Positions 56,901-64,000 of a stretch of DNA of 64,000 bases are shown in pieces; within the stretch, counting starts at the first letter, position 1; the number at the start of each line of letters is the position of its first letter. Location of the stretch: NCBI GenBank assembly GCA_034509755.1, contig CM067541.1, positions 12,760,001-12,824,000 on the forward strand. Direction: 5' to 3'. The position numbers were made by a program, and so were the translations under genes. The stretch is from Anisodus tanguticus. Lineage: Eukaryota > Streptophyta > Magnoliopsida > Solanales > Solanaceae. Below the pieces are notes generated by a model. That model was not told the origin of the DNA, made no database searches, and saw only the letters and a program-made list of their open reading frames with translations.

Positions 56901-59900
56901 TTTGACATATAGCTATAAAGTGGCAATAGTGCTAAAAAAAAAAAAAAAAAAACTTTCACAGTCAAAACCCTTTAAAATTTTAACACAGATGAAAAGAAAA
57001 AATAGGCACCTGTCTCTTAACTATTCTTTTCGTATTATATATTCCTTCCCATTTTTAAAGAAGTAAAATGCTTATATTGAGTACTACCTTTTTATGTGAC
57101 CAAAAAAATATTCTATCTCTTCTTCTGAATTCTGAATAGGTTTTACCTTATATCTTCCCTTTACTTCTCTACCACTTGTTTCTCTAATAATAATATGGTC
57201 TCAATCATAGGCGGATTTAGAGGATTTTCGTATGTTAAAAAAAATACATATATAATAAAATCATACTCATTCTAAACTGACAATTGACACTAAAATTTGG
57301 GTTCACATGCACTGTGCAATATAGAAGAAATGATGGAGCTCCTTTTTTTCAATCGGTTCTTTTTAACTCAGTACTTTAATCTAAACTAATTTAGAATTGA
57401 GGAATAGTTATTGTTCTAGTATTTTTAACTCTCTACTCACTTCTTTTATTTCAGAGGAAGAAAAAGAAATCATCACATGCAGTTGTATATAGATTGGACA
57501 TGCATGAGTCGATACTAATGAATGAATTTTATCAAGGTACTTTCTATGAGTTCTATAATATTGACTCTTCCCTTTTCTTTCTTCTTTTTTTAAGTATTCA
57601 CTAATGTAAAATATTGATACTTCATCCGATGTTCGATATTTATCTGTCTTGGGGTCGATTAATTTGGAATCATGTCGTAAAGTCCTGCCTTGGAAGTGAA
57701 GCCTTCTCTATTGAAGATGACTTCATTTTCAATACTCGACCCGAGACCTTTAATTAAAAATGAAGGTATAAATTACTGATCGTTAGGTGTTACAGAAATA
57801 TCCACCACAACAAATTTTCTTAGTTCTTGGGGTAATTAAAAGTATAAAAATGTTAAACGACTTCTTTTTATAATTTGATTGTAACCTGAAACAAATGTTT
57901 TTCTGTTGTTACCCTTTGAAATCCTTTTTTACGTGGATAAAACATAGAATTTTCCTCTTTTCTTTTTAACTGATCATGAATATATATAGGTTATGCTTAT
58001 GCTAAAAAGTAATATATAGCTTCTTCTTAATTTGGTGACTTACCTAATTCTTCTGAATTCTAATGCAAGGAAAAAACTTATATATTTATATTTATACTTC
58101 AAAGTAACATGTACTTACATAGTCTATTTTCTTTTTCTAAAAAAATTAGTTAAATAATACAACATCAGACATCAATTTTGTTACTAATATATGTAACAAA
58201 ACAATATAATTTGATGCAAACACCAAGTGTGAAAGTAAATATCTTTCATACTTCAAATTAATGTTTTCCGTCATGAATTAGCATGCATCTCCATGAATTA
58301 ATTTCTTAATTTAGAAAAGGAATTTCCAATGCCTTTCTTATTATTTTTCCTTTTTTCTTCTTCGCATATTTTATGTGCGACCAAAAAATCATTATGCATT
58401 CGTATAAAAAGGGAAAATAATAACTTTGACATTTAGTGAAATGACATCGTTACTTTTATTTAATTTTTCTTTACTTTTTCTCTTGTCATCTCTATGTGCA
58501 TTTCATTTTTCTACTTGAAGTTTATTAAATAAAAGCCCTTAAATTATCTATATCCTATATCTATTGTCCGCTCAATTTATAATCTTCTTAAAAAGATACT
58601 ACTGTAAAATGGAAAAACAATAAAGATAATGTTTTCCGCCATGAATTATCATGCATCTCAATGAATTAATTTCCTTTTTTAAAAAGTGAGTTTCCAATGT
58701 CTTTCTTATTATTTTTCCTTAGTTTCTTCTTGACATATTTTAGGTTGGACCGAAAAATCATTATCAATCCGTAGATAAGGAAAAAAACATAACTTTGGCA
58801 TTTAATAAAATGACATTTTTGCTTTTATTTTAATTTTTCTTCCTTTTTCTCTCGTCATCTTTAAGTGCATTTCCCTTTTCTACTTGAGTTATATTAATAA
58901 AAATTCTTAAATTCTCCGTTCAATTTATAATCTTCTTAAAAAGGTATTACTGATAAAATGGAAAAACAATAAAGAAGTTATGGCCTAGTAAGGAAAAAAA
59001 ATAGAAATTGGCCATTTGTTTCCCTTATTGTATATTTACCATTTTAAGAACTCATTTCTTCACTATTTATAGATGTTGAAAACGTTGGTAAAAATCATCT
59101 TTCACTGACCGACCCTAGGATCCACTAGCAATTCTTGTCCATACTCATTATAATTTAGCATTGAAAGATGAAGTCGTGACAAGTTATTACCTTTAGTATT
59201 TTTGTGACCTGCCTGCCATTTAACATTTTTGTATATCTTTGTCCTATATAATTAGGAAAATTTCCAAGGTAGATGCATAGGCTTTGCTTCAGGCTAACAA
59301 CAACATAAAGCTCGTGTATCTACCTATGAAGATTTGCCTAATTGTCCCAAGACAAAGATACACAAACAAGTTAAATGAGAGCAGGTGTCATAGAGACGCT
59401 AAAGACAACTTAATTGTCAAAGACCACCATTGAATCACATGTTCTTCAACGTCCAATGTAAGTTTTGAAGAACTATGAAGAGAAGACAAGCGAAGTCTCC
59501 TATGAGTTTGTGTTTACAATAGCTAAGAGTTAGAAGGTGATGGAGAATGATTTTGTGAAGGCATACACAATAAAGTGCTTAAATTGTAAGAAAGATTGAA
59601 GAATATGAAAAGAAATTTAAATTTAAAGGGGGAATGTTGAAACTAGTAAGCTTAAATGTTTGAGTGTTTATGTTCATATATCTTTTAGTTATCCTAGGTG
59701 AAAGGTTTTTTGTATTGTCAAGGTAAATGTTATGATATCAAAGTGGTTAGATTTAAGTGTGTGTGAAAGTATTTAATTGGTGTTATTCTAGAAGACTCTA
59801 TTAGCATCTATATAAGCTTTTCGTAAGAATGTTATGCAAAAGTGAAGTTCTCTAGCAATATGAAATGAGTTCATTGCCTACCTCTCTCTTTCATCCTCTT

Positions 59901-61468
59901 TGTACCCTATAATATTATTATGAGGCTCATATTAAAAACATTGGTACCATAAGATTTTATAACTTATATACACTAACGGTTTGAAGAATTCTTTCATTTT
60001 CAATATATTTTTCTTATTCCATTTTTATTGGGCGGTTGCCCATCATATGGAGTCTTGCATAAATGGTCTCTTAGATTTGTATTTTCATTAACTCTTCGAG
60101 ATAATCTACTACACGATACCTTCTACCACCAATACTTACAGTCTTGTGATATCTGCGAAAATCTCTCACATAACACTTGTCGATTAAATTATCATTGTTT
60201 CCCTTTTTCTTTTTATGATCTCCTATATATGTTAAAAAGAGAATAAATTAAAATAAATATAGCATTACTTTTTAAACTCGGAGGGTTCAAATGCATTCTA
60301 TGTGGCAAAGTTTTTGTTTTAGTGATATTATACTATTTTTGTAATCTGCTTTTGTTAAAAGAAAGAAGAAGCATGCCAGCTCAGACCTCCATCAATGGCA
60401 GTTAATGATCGGAGAAGTAGATAAGAGAGAAGGGAAGGATAGTTAGTCATAGAGAGAGAAAATTGAGAGAGTTTGTGAGAAAATATATTTTTTCATTAAT
60501 GAACTAACAACAATAAGAATCTAAAATGTTACATTTATACTAGTCTAATTAACTCAATAATGCTAAACTAGACAACTAAGTCTATTTACTTCTAGAAGTG
60601 TACAACTTATATATGCTCATGTACAACTAGTTACTTCTACACTAACTCATTCACACATGATTAATTTCTTCACTTAGACACTCCCCCTCAAGTTGAGAAT
60701 AGGAAAATATGTTTCTCATTCCCAACTTGGAAACCAGATAAGCATGATGTTGATGCCCCAATGGAATTCCTAAAGGGAAACATAAGTCAGTTTTTCATAA
60801 TTATGCTCAAGTCATTAATCAAACAATTTTTGGTCATGGATCACAAGCAGGCACTGTCTTAGGGATCTGGATTATTAAGTCGTTGGTACGTCAGACGTGT
60901 ACCTTTTACTATACACTACATACTGTAGTGAATCCAGAATTTAGGGTCAATGTGTTCTGCTCTTTATCTGTAACTATCTACATGTGCATTCTATATATGT
61001 GGTCAATTAGCATTGTCTAGATAGTAGTCTTCAATTAAAGATGTTGTTCAAAAAATAAAAATAAAAAAGAGTACTGATAAAATAGAACAAAATTTACGGA
61101 ACTAAAAGTTGAAGTGTTTTCATATTAAGTCAAGTTTCTTGTTTTATCAGTGCTATTGAAGTCTCATTTTAGTACTAATATTTTTCCAAGAGACAATCTG
61201 ATCATTATTATCAAAACATCACCAATATTAACAGAGCAAAATAACATGTGAACTAATAAGAAAGATATTTATGAGAACGCTATGAAACACGTGAATTGAT
61301 CTATTCACCGACATTTAAGCAAGTTTCAGCTAAAGTAAAAAGTCTAGTTTTGTATGCATTTCAAGATTTGCTTCATAGAGTAATGAATTTCTTACTTCAT
61401 ATCCCATGATGCTTCCTTATTTTCGTTTAATTTTTAGGTTCGGTTAATGGGAGGTGAAATAGGTATCA

Positions 61469-61602
61469 AACAACAACAACGACAACATACCCAGTGTATT
61501 ACCACAAGTGGGGTCTGGGAGGGTGGCATGTACGCAGACCTTACCCATAACTTTGTGGGGTAGAAAGGTTATTTTTGATAGACCCTCGGCTCAAAAGAAA
61601 CG
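61469..61602 (-). mobile_element. TTG-tailed SINE/LINE tail, unit D
   Basis: Orthologous to the copies in A, B and C; uninterrupted. Confidence 0.7.
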
Positions 61603-62241
61603 TAATTGATGCAGGATTGTAAGGAAAATAAAACAACAAAATATAGGTGAAACATGTATCGTCAACAAGAAAGTTGGTGAAAAGGGCACTTGCTTTAGAA
61701 TATTCAACATTTTCCTCATACCATGTGATCAGCCTCGGGATCTAGAAACTCAAGCAATTAGTGTTAATTATGCAGAAGAAGAAGATTTGGAGTCCCATGT
61801 TGGAGGTTATATATCTAGTGACTCCTATTATAGTATCACTAGCCATCAAAAATCAGAAAGTTTCAATATCATACAACCAACAAGGATTGCACTGAAGTGG
61901 TACGTACTCCTCCATTCTTAACCAGATATCTCGAGTTGGAGCCATGTATTGAAGTTGCCTTTGTTAGGAACTTTACCCCCCAATGTGAAACAATATTTTG
62001 GCGCATTCAAATTTAGACTGGCCCTAATATAAGTACTGGACACCGGATAGGAGACAAAAACAATACATATCATGCATCTATTGATTATGTTGGATTTGTA
62101 GGTGCGCAAATCCAAATTTAGTTGGGTCCTAATATGAGTCCGCACACCGATTGAAAAAGATTCACATATTATGCATCTATTGATTTATATAAATATGTGG
62201 TATGTTTTTAAGTTCTTACCCTCCCGACGTTGACATATATA

Positions 62242-62419
62242 GTGGCAATAAAGGGCAGCTCGGTGCACTAAGCTTCCGCTATGCGTGGGGTCCAAAGAAG
62301 GGCCGGACCACAAGGGTCTATTGTACGCAGTCTTTCCCTCGCATTCTTTGCTAGAGACTGTTCCCGTGTTCTCCTAGTCATATGACAACAACTTTACCCG
62401 TTACTCCAAAACTCCGTTC
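62242..62419 (-). mobile_element. Au-like SINE, unit D
   Basis: Orthologous to the copy in A and nearly identical to it. Confidence 0.7.
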
Positions 62420-63556
62420 TTTGACATATAGCTATAAAGTGGCAATAGTGCTATAAAAAAAAAAAAGCTTTCACAGTCAAAACCCTTTAAAATTTTAAGA
62501 CAGATGAAAAGAAAAAATAGGCACCTGTCTCTTAACTATTCTTTTCGTATTATATATTCCTTCCCATTTTTAAAGAAGTAAAATGCTTATATTGAGTACT
62601 ACCTTTTTATGTGACCAAAAAAATATTCTATCTCTTCTTCTGAATTCTGAATAGGTTTTACCTTATATCTTCCCTTTACTTCTCTACCACTTGTTTCTCT
62701 AATAATAATATGGTCTCAATCATAGGCGGATTTAGAGGATTTTCGTATGTTAAAAAAATTCATTTATAATAAAATCATACTTATTCTAAACTGACAATTG
62801 ACACTAAAATTTGGGTTCACATGCACTGTGCAATATAGAAGAAATGATGGAGCTCCTTTTTTTCAATCGGTTTTTTTTAACTCACTACTTTAATCTAAAC
62901 TAATTTAGAATTGAGGAATAGTTATTATTCTAGTATTTTTAACTCTCTACTCACTTCTTTTATTTCAAAGGAAGAAAAAGAAATCATCACATGCAATTGT
63001 ATATAGATTGGACATGCATGAGTCGATACTAATGAATGAATTTTATCAAGGTACTTTCTATGAGTTCTATAATATTGACTCTTCCCTTTTCTTTTTTCTT
63101 TTTTTAAGTATTCACTAATGTAAAATATTGATACTACATCCGATGTTCGATATTTATCTATCTTGGGGTCGATTAATTTGGAATCATATCGTAAAGTCCT
63201 GCCTTGGAAGTGAAGCCTTCTCTATTGAAGATGACTTCATTTTCAATACTCAACCCGAGACCTTTAATTAAAAATGAAGGTATAAATTACTGATCGTTAG
63301 TTGTTACAGAAATATCCACCACAACAAATTTTCTTAGTTCTTGGGGTAATTAAAAGTATAAAAATGTTAAACGACTTCTTTTTATAATTTGATTGTAACC
63401 TGAAACAAATGTTTTTCTGTTGTTACCCTTTGAAATCCTTTTTTACGTGGATAAAACATAGAATTTTCTTCTTTTCTTTTTAACTGATCATGAATATATA
63501 TAGGTTATTCTTATGCTAAAAAGTAATATATAGCTTCTTCTTAATTTGGTGACTTA

Positions 63557-64000
63557 CCTAATGTTGGTACTCTATTGTACTTTATAAAGCAGTACGGAAA
63601 GTAAATAACTATTACAAGTGTTCGAAAGGATAAATAAATGGTCAATCTTCAAAACTGCCGCAAGCGTGTTGTGTCTTGAATCTTGATAACTTTGCAAGGC
63701 CAATGTTGAGAACTGTCGCAAGCTTGTTGTGTCTTGAATCTTGATATCCTGAAATCAAGAAACAACTAAATCTGGATGGTTACAACATTGTGTGTTGAGT
63801 CGAGGAATTTCCCTCTGTCCTTAAGACAAGATTGCCCCGTATATATGCTTTTACGTTAGCGGGCAATAGTCTCCCAAGATAAAACAACTTTAATCTCAAC
63901 GCTACAAAGCCAATAGGTTGAGCCTTCGAATAAAACAAATATGAATCGACTTGCTGAAGATATGGAAAAGGAAGGAAGAGTTTCTATCTTCTCTTCTGTT
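63557..64000 (-). mobile_element. LTR insertion in unit D (same site as in A)
   Basis: After CCTAA (63557-63561) an LTR starts at 63562 with TGTTGGTACTC and runs to the window end, colinear with the solo LTR of unit A. Whether it is solo or belongs to a full element cannot be seen. Confidence 0.9.

Larger units (their letters stand above)
48213..60317 (+). repeat. Tandem array unit C
   Basis: The third copy is 12105 bp, or 5531 bp after removal of the 6.57-kb element and one target duplication. It has no solo LTR and no copia-3. Its own insertion splits the TTG-tailed SINE. Confidence 0.95.
60318..64000 (+). repeat. Tandem array unit D (cut by window end)
   Basis: The fourth copy. From 60318 to about 60900 it carries C-type variants ('atggcagttaatgatcgg', 'ttttggtcatggatcacaag'). 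From about 61020 on it carries A-type variants ('ttcaaaaaataaaaataaaa', 'gagtcccatgttggagg') and the same LTR insertion as A. Confidence 0.95.

Overview
The window is plant nuclear DNA, most likely from a Solanaceae genome (Solanum or a close relative). Evidence: a six-exon chloroplast-type lipoyl synthase gene with GT-AG introns, a DUF604/GT31 glycosyltransferase gene, an exon of a plant ROMO1-type protein, Solanaceae-style SINE tails ending in TTG repeats, an Au-like SINE, Stowaway-like MITEs and several Ty1/copia LTR retrotransposons. It is AT-rich and dominated by transposons; only three host genes are recognisable, all on the minus strand and all in the first 19 kb.

Layout. 1-1.2 kb: 5' end of a hAT element (RICESLEEPER type) with a BED-like N-terminal exon and a GC-rich terminus. 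1.2-2.0 kb: a tandem repeat, a TTG-tailed SINE/LINE tail, and the first exon of a ROMO1/Mgr2-like inner-membrane protein whose remaining exons lie beyond the left edge. 2.5-6.65 kb: complete LIP1P (362 aa); intron 1 carries a decayed copy of the end of exon 1 and a fragment of mitochondrial trnY. 6.7-10.65 kb: non-coding DNA with a long hairpin, a Stowaway-like MITE and a 336-bp TRIM. 10.66-15.78 kb: copia-1, complete with both LTRs and an ATTAT target duplication but with a broken polyprotein. 16-18.6 kb: DUF604 glycosyltransferase gene. 18.8-25.9 kb: copia-2, joined head-to-head with an inverted partial copy of the same family (two arms of about 2.1 kb). 25.9-30.1 kb: non-coding DNA with a MITE, two SINE-like insertions, a hexanucleotide microsatellite and a local duplication.

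30.1-64 kb: a truncated 1.0-kb LTR, then a tandem array of a unit of about 5.45 kb (copies A, B, C and the start of D). Each copy carries the same ancient TE fragments (TTG-tailed SINE, Au-like SINE, one LTR flanked by a PPT-like and a PBS-like sequence, an internal 367-bp duplication), and each has its own later insertion: a solo LTR in A, a complete copia (copia-3) in B, a 6.57-kb LTR element in C, and in D the same LTR insertion as A. The copies serve as each other's empty sites, so the insertions can be dated relative to one another.

Most notable observations: the 6.57-kb element has no tRNA-type primer binding site, but the sequence next to its 5' LTR is an exact 14-nt complement of a site inside its own LTR, suggesting self-priming. 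Many differences between otherwise identical repeat copies fall on CAG/CTG words, which looks like a CHG-methylation-linked sequencing error. Unit D is a mosaic of C-like and A-like sequence.
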